Shown here: piece after piece, positions 6,424-13,077 of the stretch | Numbering within the stretch: position 1 is the stretch's first letter | Layout of the letters: each line of letters starts with the position of its first letter | NCBI GenBank assembly: GCA_023413015.1 | Contig: JAEZQR010000346.1 | Span: 1-17,071, forward strand | Source of the DNA: Pseudomonadota bacterium | GTDB lineage: Bacteria > Pseudomonadota > Alphaproteobacteria > Sphingomonadales > Sphingomonadaceae | Length of the DNA stretch: 17,071 bases | Direction of reading: 5' to 3' | Program-made: the position numbers and the translations under genes | The notes under the pieces: generated by a model | The model's input: only the letters and a program-made list of their open reading frames with translations | The model's database searches: none | Told to the model about the DNA's origin: nothing

Positions 6424-6735
6424 TTACCGCCGCGGCAGCGGCCCATAGAGGCGGGGAGCGAGCAACAGCCACCCGAGGTCGGGCAGGTCGGGCGGCGGGT
6501 TCGCCTGATCGATCTGGTAGGCCTGCATCGCGCTGACCGGGCCGTAGATCTTGAGATCCGCCAGATGCCGCTTCGTTGCCTGGTCGAACGCTTCGGTCGA
6601 AGCATCCGGTGCGGCGGCGACCGGCGGCACCGCCGCGGTCTCGGTCGCCGCCTCCTTGGACTGGCGGTCAACGGTGGCGGCCGGCAGCAATGCCGGATCG
6701 TGGACCGGCCGAGGCGTCATGGGCGCAACCTTCAT
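6424..6735 (-). CDS. Hypothetical 103-aa Ala/Pro-rich protein
   Basis: The frame is supported by a very strong ribosome site (GGAGGAG, 5 bases before the ATG at 6735) and by a stop that sits neatly 6 bases from the convergent L,D-transpeptidase stop. The N-terminal half is disordered-looking (MKVAPMTPRPVHDPALLPA, ETAAVPPVAAAPDA). The C-terminal half is more structured (EAFDQATKRHLADLKIYGP, then MQAYQIDQANPPPDLPDLGW and LLLAPRLYGPLPRR). There is no signal peptide, membrane segment or recognised motif, so it is probably cytoplasmic. A 10-base AT-rich motif shared with the protease promoter region lies at 6781-6790. I do not recognise the family. Confidence 0.7.
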   Translation of the reverse strand: MKVAPMTPRPVHDPALLPAATVDRQSKEAATETAAVPPVAAAPDASTEAFDQATKRHLADLKIYGPVSAMQAYQIDQANPPPDLPDLGWLLLAPRLYGPLPRR

Positions 6736-6825
6736 CGGCGCTCCTCCAAGCGAATGCGGGCAAAGCCCAGCTACCCAACCATCATGATTAGGCGCCGAAT
6801 ATTACCAATTCCCTAACGCCGGACG

Positions 6826-6993
6826 TCAGTGCCGGGTCGGCAGCCGCGCAATGAGCTGATCGAGTTCGGGCGCGGGCGGCGGCCCGTCGAAGGCCGCTTC
6901 GAGCAGATGTCCGACCGCGCGCACCTTGTTCGGCAGCCGCCGATCGTACTCGTGGCTGATATAGTGACGCTCAAGAAGAAACCGTTGAACCAT
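6826..6993 (-). CDS. Small hypothetical protein, start uncertain
   Basis: The frame ends at 6826 and encodes MVQRFLLERHYISHEYDRRL followed by PNKVRAVGHLLEAAFDG and ELDQLIARLPTRH, a helical, charged, protein-like sequence. It stays open upstream through TTG 7008 (adding LLGVF) and SIDLNLPEE to an ATG at 7275. That ATG lies 80 bases inside the thioesterase-like gene, where the residues become Arg/Ala-rich like a shadow frame. No start has a convincing ribosome site, though a GAGGGG lies 10 bases before 7275. The DNA around 6950-7090 is visibly richer in A/T than the neighbours. It could be a short real gene with an unusual start or the 3' remnant of a longer acquired gene. Family not recognised. 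Confidence 0.4.
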   Translation of the reverse strand: MVQRFLLERHYISHEYDRRLPNKVRAVGHLLEAAFDGPPPAPELDQLIARLPTRH

Positions 6994-7195
6994 AAATACA
7001 CCGAGCAACTCTTCGGGTAAGTTGAGATCAATCGATGTCGGTCCGCTTGGTTCCGGAGAAAGATATTCCGCTGAGGAATCAAGCGCATCCGCGCTGGAAC
7101 GCGTTGGCGTACGATCGGTTGGTAGATCGGCTCGCGCCGTCCCCTTGGTCCCTACCCCGCGAACGTGCGCGGGCCACTTGCCGTCCGACGCCGCC

Positions 7196-7897
7196 TCAGC
7201 CCGGAATCGAGATCCAGGTCTCGCGAGCTGCTGCGAACAGCGCGCCGTTCGCCGAATGGAGCGCGGTGCCGGCATAGTGCTTGCGCCCCTCGTGCCGGAC
7301 CGGCCAGGCGGTCACGATCAGCGGTTCGCCGACTCGTGGCCGGTCGAACACATGGGCCACCATGCGCCCGAGCAGCGCGGGCCCCGCCTGCGCCTGAACG
7401 GCAAAATAGCCGGGGCAGTCGAGCGCCGCCCACACGAACTCGGGGCGCACGAGCCCATCGTCGTCGCCCAGGCTGGCATCCGGACGCCAGGTTGCCGCGA
7501 ACAGCTCGGTCCCATCGTCGAGCGCGCCAGCGAAGATGCGCAGCCCGTCGCCCGGCGAACGTCCCGGCCCGCAGACGAAGCAGGTGGGGAAGACATGCTC
7601 CTCGAAGCCCGTGTACCGCCGCTCCGCCTCGATGGCCGCCGCCATCGTCGGCGGCCGCGGCACATCGAATTCGACCGCCGAAGGCACGGCCGAGGCGACC
7701 AGCGTGTCGCCGTCGAACAGCCCCGCTCCCGCAGGCTCGAGGCGCACCTCCAGATCGCGGTCGAGCGGCGGCCGGCTCTGCAACGTGACCTGGCACGCCG
7801 CACAGCCCAGCGCCTGCGCGAGCATCCCCGCCACATAGCCGCCGTTGCCGCTGTCCGGCGGCCCGCAGAAGCGGTGATCGATGCGAAAGCCAGCCAT
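7196..7897 (-). CDS. Thioesterase-like (hotdog-fold) protein
   Basis: The 233-aa soluble protein begins MAGFRIDHRFCGPPDSGNGGYVAGML, a segment typical of acyl-CoA thioesterase-like double-hotdog proteins, and has the central motif FPTCFVCGPGRSPGDGLRI followed by VRPEFVWAALDCPGYFA. The CxxC pair (Cys in TCFVCGP) is a feature of this group and might bind a metal or stabilise a turn. The family is annotated as thioesterase superfamily or acyl-CoA binding; the substrate is unknown and the catalytic residue cannot be named with confidence. The ATG at 7897 has the strong ribosome site GGAGGGG 4 bases upstream. The stop overlaps the open extension of the small frame ending at 6826. The 217 bases upstream of the start hold only the hairpin at 8046-8080. 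Confidence 0.72.
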   Translation of the reverse strand: MAGFRIDHRFCGPPDSGNGGYVAGMLAQALGCAACQVTLQSRPPLDRDLEVRLEPAGAGLFDGDTLVASAVPSAVEFDVPRPPTMAAAIEAERRYTGFEEHVFPTCFVCGPGRSPGDGLRIFAGALDDGTELFAATWRPDASLGDDDGLVRPEFVWAALDCPGYFAVQAQAGPALLGRMVAHVFDRPRVGEPLIVTAWPVRHEGRKHYAGTALHSANGALFAAARETWISIPG

Positions 7898-8045
7898 GGC
7901 ACCCCTCCGAAAACGGTCGCCTACACGCCCTCACCTGCGACAGCCTAGACCCAAAAGCCCGGCGTCGGTAAACGCCTGTCATGGACGGGAGGCGGACGGC
8001 TCCAAGCCCCAACCGCCCACGACCGATTTTCACATGATCGCACAA

Positions 8046-8080
8046 AGCCGTCGCAGAACCCGGTGGGCTCTGCGACGGCT
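8046..8080 (-). terminator. Intrinsic-type terminator after the coiled-coil gene
   Basis: A perfect 12-bp stem, AGCCGTCGCAGA (8046-8057) and TCTGCGACGGCT (8069-8080), encloses an 11-base loop that can add CCC/GGG pairs. On the minus strand it lies 35 bases after the coiled-coil stop and is followed by TTGTG, so the run is TTTGTG counting the last stem base. The stem is strong but the T-tract is short. Confidence 0.6.
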
Positions 8081-8114
8081 CAAGGTCAGTCATCCTAGAT
8101 CGACGAGCGTCGCG

Positions 8115-8279
8115 CTAGACGAGTTCGGTTTCCTTGACCCGCCGGCGCATCTGCTCGGCCCGTTCGGCGTCCGCCTGCCGTTGTTCGCGGATGGCATCGG
8201 CCCGCTTGGCCAGTTCGGCCGCCTGGCGCCGCAGCTCTTCCTCGCGGCGCTCCAGATCATCGGTACGGTAATGGCACAT
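8115..8279 (-). CDS. Small 54-aa charged coiled-coil protein
   Basis: The ATG at 8279 follows an AGGAGG ribosome site at ideal spacing and opens MCHYRTDDLERREEELRRQA, then AELAKRADAIREQRQADAERAEQ and MRRRVKETELV. Almost the whole protein is a Glu/Arg/Ala helix with heptad-like spacing of Leu and Ala, so a coiled coil is likely. There is no signal peptide or membrane segment. The frame is open upstream to 8570, but that part overlaps the divergent acetyltransferase gene and is a shadow. A near-match EcfG promoter lies at 8307-8331 and a hairpin terminator follows, so it appears to be a single-gene transcript. Function unknown. Confidence 0.75.
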   Translation of the reverse strand: MCHYRTDDLERREEELRRQAAELAKRADAIREQRQADAERAEQMRRRVKETELV

Positions 8280-8306
8280 GGTGCCCTCCTTCCCCCGCAA
8301 GAAGCC

Positions 8307-8331
8307 TACGCACGGTCGCGGACGCGGTTCC
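8307..8331 (-). promoter_or_regulatory. Near-match EcfG-type promoter of the coiled-coil gene
   Basis: On the minus strand GGAAC (8331-8327), 16 bases, then CGTA (8310-8307). The -35 element is exact; the -10 differs from CGTT at its last base. It would start transcription near 8300, about 20 bases before the ATG at 8279 and just upstream of its AGGAGG. Weaker than the two sites at 3593 and 4300, but correctly placed. Confidence 0.42.
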
Positions 8332-8454
8332 GAAGAAGATTCATCTGAGCCAGCCCTATTCGCCGCCAGCACGAAGCGAGCTTCGCGCAGCCGAAACGGC
8401 AGGCTACAGCTGCCGCTCTCCGCCTCCACAAGGACCCAGCCATTGACCGATCGA

Positions 8455-9033
8455 ATGAATATCGAGCCCCGCGTTCTCGAAGGCACGCACGTTCGGCTGG
8501 AGCCTGTGGCTCCCGCCCACCGCGACGCGATGTACGCGTTGCTCGATTGCGACCCCGATACCTGGGCCATCTATTCGATCAGCGGCTACCGCGAGAATTT
8601 CCCTGCCTATTGGGACCTGATGCTCGATACGCCGAACCGCCTCACCTACGGCGTATGGGACAAGGCGACCGGCCGCCTCGTCGGCACCTCCAGCTACTTC
8701 CAGATCGATCCCGTCCACCGCACGCTGGAGATCGGCTACACCTGGTACGCGCCCGACTATCGCGGCACCTACGTCAATCCGGAGACCAAGCTGCTATTGA
8801 TGCGCCATGCGTTCGATGCGGGCGCGCTCCGCATCCAGTTCTGCGTCGACACGCGCAACGCCCGCAGCCAGGCCGCGATGTCGAAGTTCGCCACCAGGGA
8901 AGGCGTCATCCGCCGTCACAAGATCACCTGGACTGGCTACTTGCGCGACACCGCCCTCTTCTCGGTGATCGACAGTGAATGGCCCGCCGTCGAACGCTCG
9001 TTCGAGCAGCGGCTGCAGAAATTCGCTGCCTAA
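8455..9033 (+). CDS. GNAT-family N-acetyltransferase
   Basis: Cytoplasmic enzyme of the RimJ/RimL-like acetyltransferase group (Acetyltransf_3), which moves acetyl from acetyl-CoA to an amine. From MNIEPRVLEGTHVRLEPV the order is typical. GVWDKATGRLVGTSSYFQID and LEIGYTWYAPDYRGTYVNPE form the central strands and the acetyl-CoA loop region. LLLMRHAFDAGALRIQFCVD and TRNARSQAAMSKFATREGVI follow, ending RDTALFSVIDSEWPAV. In many relatives the loop is R-G-T-x-x-N-P, as here. The ATG at 8455 is preferred; an in-frame TTG at 8443 (LTDRMNIE) with AGGA upstream is nearly as good. The frame stays open to 8278, but those residues resemble no acetyltransferase. It converges with the HTH gene, stops 10 bases apart. 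Substrate unknown. Confidence 0.87.
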   Translation: MNIEPRVLEGTHVRLEPVAPAHRDAMYALLDCDPDTWAIYSISGYRENFPAYWDLMLDTPNRLTYGVWDKATGRLVGTSSYFQIDPVHRTLEIGYTWYAPDYRGTYVNPETKLLLMRHAFDAGALRIQFCVDTRNARSQAAMSKFATREGVIRRHKITWTGYLRDTALFSVIDSEWPAVERSFEQRLQKFAA

Positions 9034-9043
9034 GCTCGGACGG

Positions 9044-9904
9044 TCATCGGCCCGCCACCGACTCGCGGACCACCTCTGCCCGATTCGCCATCATCTCGGC
9101 TTCCACCGCGACGCTGGCCCGCTGCCCCTCCAGGAAGGACCGGCGCTCCGCCTCGCTCCACGGCGAGGTCATGCCCCACTGCTCCATCTCGTCGAATACA
9201 TCCTCGCCCCGGCTCAACTGTCCCACCATCTGGACGAAGGCGAGGATCGAGTTGGTCCACCCCAGGATGTGCAGCGCCTCCGCGATCTTGCCGGTCAGCT
9301 TGTCAAGGTGGCGCTTGCGGTCATCGGCTTCCTCCAGCAACCGGCACGCGCCTGCGAACGTGCCGTCCCACGGCACGCCATACGGGTTGGTATAGGTGCC
9401 GCTGTCGTTCCACGGCTTCCAGTAGAAGTCGTGCTTCGGCATGTCGGTCAGCACCGTACCCGTGTCCGGCACCGCCTTGCCTTCGCCGCGCCCGCCGCGC
9501 GCCGGACCGCTCAGCGCGTTGCCGTACTTCGCGGGGTCGGCGGCGCGGAGCATGAACATCAGCACGCCGGGCGAGCGCCTGCGCCGCGTGCCGACCTTCT
9601 CGCCAGTCGTGCGGTTGAACACCGGCTCCTCCAGCCCGTCGATTGCCCACTCCATCGCGGTGCGCTCGAGGTCGAGCCGGTTGCGCGCCAGCGCCGCGTC
9701 CCACGCCCGGCGGAAGCTCTGGCTACGCTCGCGCAGCCGATATGCGCTCGTCGTTCCCAGCCCGACCTCCCGGCAGGCGGCCGCGACGTTTGGGTTCGCG
9801 CTCAGCGCCTCGATGAACGCCGTCTGTCGCGCCAACGTCCACCCGTCGTACCGCTCCTGCAGCACCTGCTCGAGTTCGACCGTATCGTCATCTGGTTGTT
9901 CCAT
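9044..9904 (-). CDS. Orphan protein with terminase-small-subunit-like HTH
   Basis: 286 aa. The N-terminus (about residues 20-70) reads DGWTLARQTAFIEALSANPN then VAAACREVGLGTTSAYRLRE and RSQSFRRAWDAAL. This is the helix-turn-helix form in which a cell or phage protein recognises DNA, close to phage terminase small subunits. The middle has EKVGTRRRRSPGVLMFMLRA and a Tyr/Trp/Asn-rich loop (FYWKPWNDSGTYTNPYGVPW). The C-terminus is helical with a Glu-rich stretch. There is no large terminase or other phage gene near, so a packaging role is unlikely; a stand-alone DNA-binding protein is the better inference. The ribosome site is weak (CGGAA). The inverted repeat at 9915-9931 sits just upstream and could be its operator. 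Confidence 0.72.
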   Translation of the reverse strand: MEQPDDDTVELEQVLQERYDGWTLARQTAFIEALSANPNVAAACREVGLGTTSAYRLRERSQSFRRAWDAALARNRLDLERTAMEWAIDGLEEPVFNRTTGEKVGTRRRRSPGVLMFMLRAADPAKYGNALSGPARGGRGEGKAVPDTGTVLTDMPKHDFYWKPWNDSGTYTNPYGVPWDGTFAGACRLLEEADDRKRHLDKLTGKIAEALHILGWTNSILAFVQMVGQLSRGEDVFDEMEQWGMTSPWSEAERRSFLEGQRASVAVEAEMMANRAEVVRESVAGR

Positions 9905-9914
9905 TTCCGATTAT

Positions 9915-9931
9915 ATAACCAAAAGGGTTAT
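9915..9931. repeat. Inverted repeat upstream of the HTH gene
   Basis: ATAACC (9915-9920) and GGTTAT (9926-9931) form a perfect 6+6 inverted repeat around AAAAG, ending 10 bases before the ATG at 9904. AT-rich flanks (TTATATAACC) and the palindrome CATGCATG at 9949-9956 lie in the same spacer. Possible autoregulatory operator; no experimental basis. The remaining spacer to 10120 holds TTCAG direct repeats (10012 and 10024) and the leader of the glycine-zipper gene. Confidence 0.3.
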
Positions 9932-10120
9932 CTGTAGGAAAGCGTTTTCATGCATGTAAGCCGCGGCTGGGATTCAGGCCGCCGCGCCACCTAAACATTA
10001 CCCATCCGTTATTCAGAACGGGTTCAGCGGGCGGCGCTACTTCTCGGCTTCGGAAGCCGGGGACGCGAGGGGCGACACTTCGGCGGACAACTCCAGCAGC
10101 CGACTGAAGGGGCAAGGAAT

Positions 10121-10438
10121 ATGAAGAAGCTCGTCACCGCCATCGCCGCCGCCGCCGTGTTCGTCACGCCGCTCGCGGCCACTCCCGCCTACGCCAAGAA
10201 AGGCCACAAGCACGGGGCCTATTCGCAGGGCTACCGCGATGGCCAGCGCAGCCGCTCCTACTCCCGCTGCCGCAAGGACTCGAACGCCGAGGGCACCGTG
10301 CTTGGCGCGGTCGCGGGTGGCGTCGCGGGCAACGTGCTCGGCAAGCAGGGCGACAAGACACTGTCGACCGTGGTCGGCGCCGGCCTCGGCGGCCTGATCG
10401 GCCGCGAGATCGACAAGAGCGAGAAGAACTGCCGCTAA
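10121..10438 (+). CDS. Glycine-zipper 2TM-domain envelope protein
   Basis: The 105-aa product has the signal peptide MKKLVTAIAAAAVFVTPLAA, cut after AYA near residue 25. A His/Lys/Arg/Tyr-rich linker follows (KKGHKHGAYSQGYRDGQRSR), then a glycine zipper of the Rick_17kDa_Anti type (EGTVLGAVAGGVAGNVLG and VVGAGLGGLIGREID). It ends in a Cys pair with the earlier SRCRKD cysteine possible. Proteins of this kind are small outer-membrane or periplasmic proteins with two short membrane-packing helices; several influence envelope stability, and the exact role is unknown. There is no lipobox Cys, so it is not a lipoprotein. The ATG has AAGGA nearby and the gene is followed by a strong terminator. It is transcribed alone. 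Confidence 0.85.
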   Translation: MKKLVTAIAAAAVFVTPLAATPAYAKKGHKHGAYSQGYRDGQRSRSYSRCRKDSNAEGTVLGAVAGGVAGNVLGKQGDKTLSTVVGAGLGGLIGREIDKSEKNCR

Positions 10439-10460
10439 GGCGCTTCCCGCCTGATTAAGC

Positions 10461-10495
10461 AAGGCCCGCCGGGAAACCGGCGGGCCTTCTTTTGA
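10461..10495 (+). terminator. Rho-independent terminator of the glycine-zipper gene
   Basis: Perfect 12-bp GC-rich stem AAGGCCCGCCGG (10461-10472) and CCGGCGGGCCTT (10477-10488) with a GAAA tetraloop, followed by CTTTTG. It lies 23 bases after the stop codon. This is a textbook intrinsic terminator and could also stop minus-strand transcripts, as the stem begins with AA. Confidence 0.93.
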
Positions 10496-10504
10496 ACCGG
10501 CGGC

Positions 10505-10588
10505 TCAGCCGACCAAATCGGTCGCGCCCAGCCGGCCGAACTCCCCGACCATCCATTCCACGAATCCGCCGATCTGCTGACGGACATC
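10505..10588 (-). pseudogene. 3' remnant of a LysR-type regulator
   Basis: The minus strand reads ADVRQQIGGFVEWMVGEFGR then LGATDLVG and a stop. This resembles the extreme C-terminus of LysR-family regulators, which often ends in VRxFVDWM-type sequence. Upstream (past about 10590) the same frame loses all resemblance, and the opposite strand there reads as a glutathione S-transferase. No start, HTH or ligand domain remains. Tentative because only about 28 residues are left. Confidence 0.42.
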
Positions 10589-10840
10589 GGCCGAGTGCAG
10601 GACATCTGGGCCGACGGGCGCCGCCGCTTCGGCGACGACGGGCCGTGGCTGCTGGGTGAGTTCGGCATCGCCGACATCATGTTCGCCCCGACCGCCGCGC
10701 GCTTTGTCACCTACGGTGTCGACGTCCGTCCCGAAGCCCGCGACTATTACCAGCGCTTGCTCGCCCACCCGCTGGTGGCCGAATGGTTCGCGCTCGGCCA
10801 GGCCGATGCGGTCATCCCCGCCTGCGAGGTCGGCGCCTAG
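10577..10840 (+). pseudogene. 3' remnant of a glutathione S-transferase gene
   Basis: The plus frame encodes LTDIGRVQDIWADGRRRFGD then DGPWLLGEFGIADIMFAPTA, ARFVTYGVD, YYQRLLAHPLVAEWF and a stop. This is the C-terminal helical domain of a GST, including the conserved G-x-x-x-AD-x-x-x-P pattern. The whole N-terminal thioredoxin-like domain and the start of the helical domain are missing, so no glutathione-binding site remains; the only possible start, GTG 10595, has no ribosome site and sits in mid-domain. It is divergent from the LysR remnant. LysR and GST genes often occur as divergent pairs, so one deletion between their coding regions explains both stumps. The 151 bases after the stop hold no recognised feature. 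Confidence 0.8.
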
Positions 10841-10991
10841 CGCGCCCACCGTTCGAACCGCCCTGCCGAACGCAGGCGATCAGTAGAATTTAACCTGGAT
10901 CAACAACGGACAGCGCCAATCGGCTAAACTGGCCGACCCAGCGCCGCCCGCGCGAGCCCTGGGTCTTGTGCAACTGCGGGAGCCGCGCCGC

Positions 10992-12119
10992 ATGGTCACC
11001 CCCCAAGACATCGGCCCCTTCGGGAGCCTGTTGCAGAGCGCCGCGGATGCCAACCGTCACCCTCATCGTCCGCAGGTCGAAAGCGAGCCCAGGGCCACTC
11101 CGCACGACTCGCCGCCATCGGTCGGGCATGGCACGCCGGCAAGGACCAAGGTCGTCATCACTGTCGACATGGAGCCCTCGGTCGCCGGCGCCTTCGACGA
11201 TCCGACGCTCCGTCCGCTCCTCCACGAACCGGTCGCCGGCATCGTCGGTACGCGCAGCGAAGCACTGGGCTTCCTGCTCGATACGCTGACGTCGCACGCC
11301 CTGACCGCCACCTTCTTCGTCGAGACGGTCCATACCCGCGCCTTCTCCGACCGGGAGATGGGGAGCTACGTCGAGATCCTCCTGGAAAAGGAGCAGGATG
11401 TTCAGCTCCACCTGCACCCCTGCTGGCTCGCCTATCGGGATGGCGAGCTCGATTCCTCCCGGGGCAGGAACGACAACTGCAGCGACATGACCACGGCCGA
11501 TCTGGCGGCCCTGATCGTCAAGGGATGTGAGCAGATCCACGCCTGGACGGGCCGAGTCCCCACCGGCATGCGCACCGGGAATTTCGCAACGTCGATGAGC
11601 GTCTTCGAGGCGATGCGCGCCGCCGGCCTCCACAATTCCTCCAACATCTGCGCCGCGCGGTTCCGGCCAGCCGAGGCGGAACTGGCGGTCGCCGCTGGCG
11701 CCCACGAGTTCTGCGGTATCCGCGAACTGCCGGTTACCTGCTTCATCGACAGGAGCCCCGTGGCGCGCGGGCCGCTCAGGCCGCTGCAGGTGAACGCGAT
11801 CTCGGCCGCCGAACAGATCACAGCCCTTGAGCAAATCCATGCGCGCGGTGGCGGCGTCGCGACGATCATCACGCATCCGTTCGACTTCCTGAAGCAGGGG
11901 GACTATCGCTTCTCGGGCATGCGGGCGAACCGGGTGGTCCAGCGGCGGTTCGCCGCCCTGTGCCGCTATCTCGATGCGCATCGCGACCGGTTCGAGGTGG
12001 TCACCCTCGACCAGGCGGCCCGCAGCGTGCCAACCACCCTCATGGCGCCGATCGTCGGCCACGCCCTCCTCTCACTGCTCAGGACAGCCGTGCAGGTCGT
12101 GAATGACTATGTGCTTTAG
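10992..12119 (+). CDS. Polysaccharide deacetylase-like protein (NodB fold)
   Basis: Carbohydrate-esterase-4-like hydrolase of N-acetyl groups on glycans. From ATG 10992 (375 aa) the first 50 residues are polar and unconserved, without a signal peptide. Then come VVITVDMEP with Asp59, TATFFVET (about 105-112), the metal-ligand segment VQLHLHPCW with His140 and His142, TGMRTGNF (an Arg in the active-site loop), and ITHPFDF near the end of the barrel. The motifs are those of the WalW/polysaccharide deacetylase group. The ATG has GGGAG 9 bases upstream; GTG 10968 is an alternative without a clear site. The C-terminus ends in a hydrophobic stretch (TLMAPIVGHALLSLLRTAVQ). Its last 41 bases overlap the convergent methyltransferase gene. 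Substrate unknown; an exopolysaccharide or surface glycan is the best inference. Confidence 0.83.
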   Translation: MVTPQDIGPFGSLLQSAADANRHPHRPQVESEPRATPHDSPPSVGHGTPARTKVVITVDMEPSVAGAFDDPTLRPLLHEPVAGIVGTRSEALGFLLDTLTSHALTATFFVETVHTRAFSDREMGSYVEILLEKEQDVQLHLHPCWLAYRDGELDSSRGRNDNCSDMTTADLAALIVKGCEQIHAWTGRVPTGMRTGNFATSMSVFEAMRAAGLHNSSNICAARFRPAEAELAVAAGAHEFCGIRELPVTCFIDRSPVARGPLRPLQVNAISAAEQITALEQIHARGGGVATIITHPFDFLKQGDYRFSGMRANRVVQRRFAALCRYLDAHRDRFEVVTLDQAARSVPTTLMAPIVGHALLSLLRTAVQVVNDYVL

Positions 12120-13023
12120 CCGGCGGCAAGATCCTGGCGGTTCGTTCGGCGATCAAGCGATGCGTGTCTTCCGGCGTCTGCTCCGGACGCCGACGCAGCA
12201 GAACGGACATATTGGGCGCCAGCCAGCCCGGCCCCACGCCCATCAGCAGTGCGGCGATGCAGGCGGCGCGAGCAGCGGCTGACGCCCTCGCGCTTCCGTG
12301 GAAGGCGGCGCGTGCCCTGAGCCAAGCCTGACCGCGATCCGCCGCATCGAGGTCGACGTAGCGGCCCTTAAGAGCGCGCCGCAGGCCGAACGGCGACAGT
12401 CCGCGCTGGAAGTCCCGGCCGATCATCCGGTCGATTGCTTTCGGCAGATAATTCACGAGCCAGCGTCGCGAGTGGATCTCGCGGGGCCATAACCGGTTGC
12501 TGGTGCCGAGGATCAACAGGCAACCTCCCGGCTTCAGCACGCGGTCAATTTCGGCAAGCACGGCGGGAAACACGGCCAGATCGACATATTCCAGCACGCT
12601 GTTGCACAGGATGAAGTCGAACGCCCCCGCCTCGAACGGCAGACGACCAGCCGGCGAAATCCGTTGGAAGCGAACGTCTACTCCATATTGCGCAGCGTTG
12701 AGACGCGCGAGTTCGATGGCTCCGGCATCGATGTCCACCGCATCGACCTTGCCCCCCATGGCGGCCATCACCACCGCCGAGCCGCCGAAGTTGCATCCGA
12801 ACTCCAGAACCCGCTTACCCTTCAGCTGGAGCCCGTAAGCCTCGATGACCACCCGGAGCCGCGACCATTCGTAATCGACGTAACCGCCTACCCACCGGCT
12901 TCGGGGATCGTACCCAAGCCGAATGGCGCACTCGTCGAAGCTGCGTTTTGCAGCCTCTGACACAATGGCCGGCCGAACAGCGGACAGGGGTATATCCTCA
13001 TGTCGTGATATCGCCGGCTCCAA
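12079..13023 (-). CDS. Class I SAM-dependent methyltransferase
   Basis: 314 aa. Motif I is VLEFGCNFGGSAVVMA (about 72-87), followed by the acidic VDAVDIDAGAIELARLNA, the catalytic-side strand FDFILCNSVLEYVD and EIDRVLKPGGCLLILGTSNR. This is the order of the Methyltransf_11/25 Rossmann fold. Methyl is taken from SAM; the acceptor is unknown. Similar proteins often occur in glycan clusters, which fits the deacetylase beside it. The start is TTG 13023 with AGGCGG 8 bases upstream; a GTG 60 bases downstream (VSEAAKRSFDECA) would keep the catalytic fold and is possible. It is 54 bases from the Kup gene on the same strand and may be read from it. Its last 13 codons overlap the deacetylase 3' end in antisense. 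Confidence 0.85.
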   Translation of the reverse strand: MEPAISRHEDIPLSAVRPAIVSEAAKRSFDECAIRLGYDPRSRWVGGYVDYEWSRLRVVIEAYGLQLKGKRVLEFGCNFGGSAVVMAAMGGKVDAVDIDAGAIELARLNAAQYGVDVRFQRISPAGRLPFEAGAFDFILCNSVLEYVDLAVFPAVLAEIDRVLKPGGCLLILGTSNRLWPREIHSRRWLVNYLPKAIDRMIGRDFQRGLSPFGLRRALKGRYVDLDAADRGQAWLRARAAFHGSARASAAARAACIAALLMGVGPGWLAPNMSVLLRRRPEQTPEDTHRLIAERTARILPPAKAHSHSRPARLS

Positions 13024-13077
13024 ATCGGCAACCGCCTGAACGTTCCGCGAAGAAGCTCATCCCGGCGCAATTGCGCC

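Noticed and set aside
7022..7948. 308-codon plus-strand frame opposite the thioesterase-like gene
   Set aside because: Arg/Pro/Ala-rich shadow; the minus gene has a strong ribosome site and recognisable motifs.
9915..9931. Inverted repeat as terminator of the HTH gene or of the glycine-zipper gene
   Set aside because: It lies upstream of both starts and has only a 6-bp AT-rich stem; an operator or chance repeat fits better.
10505..10849. 114-codon minus-strand frame as an intact gene
   Set aside because: Beyond about 10590 it is antisense to a clear GST domain; only its last about 28 codons look like real protein.
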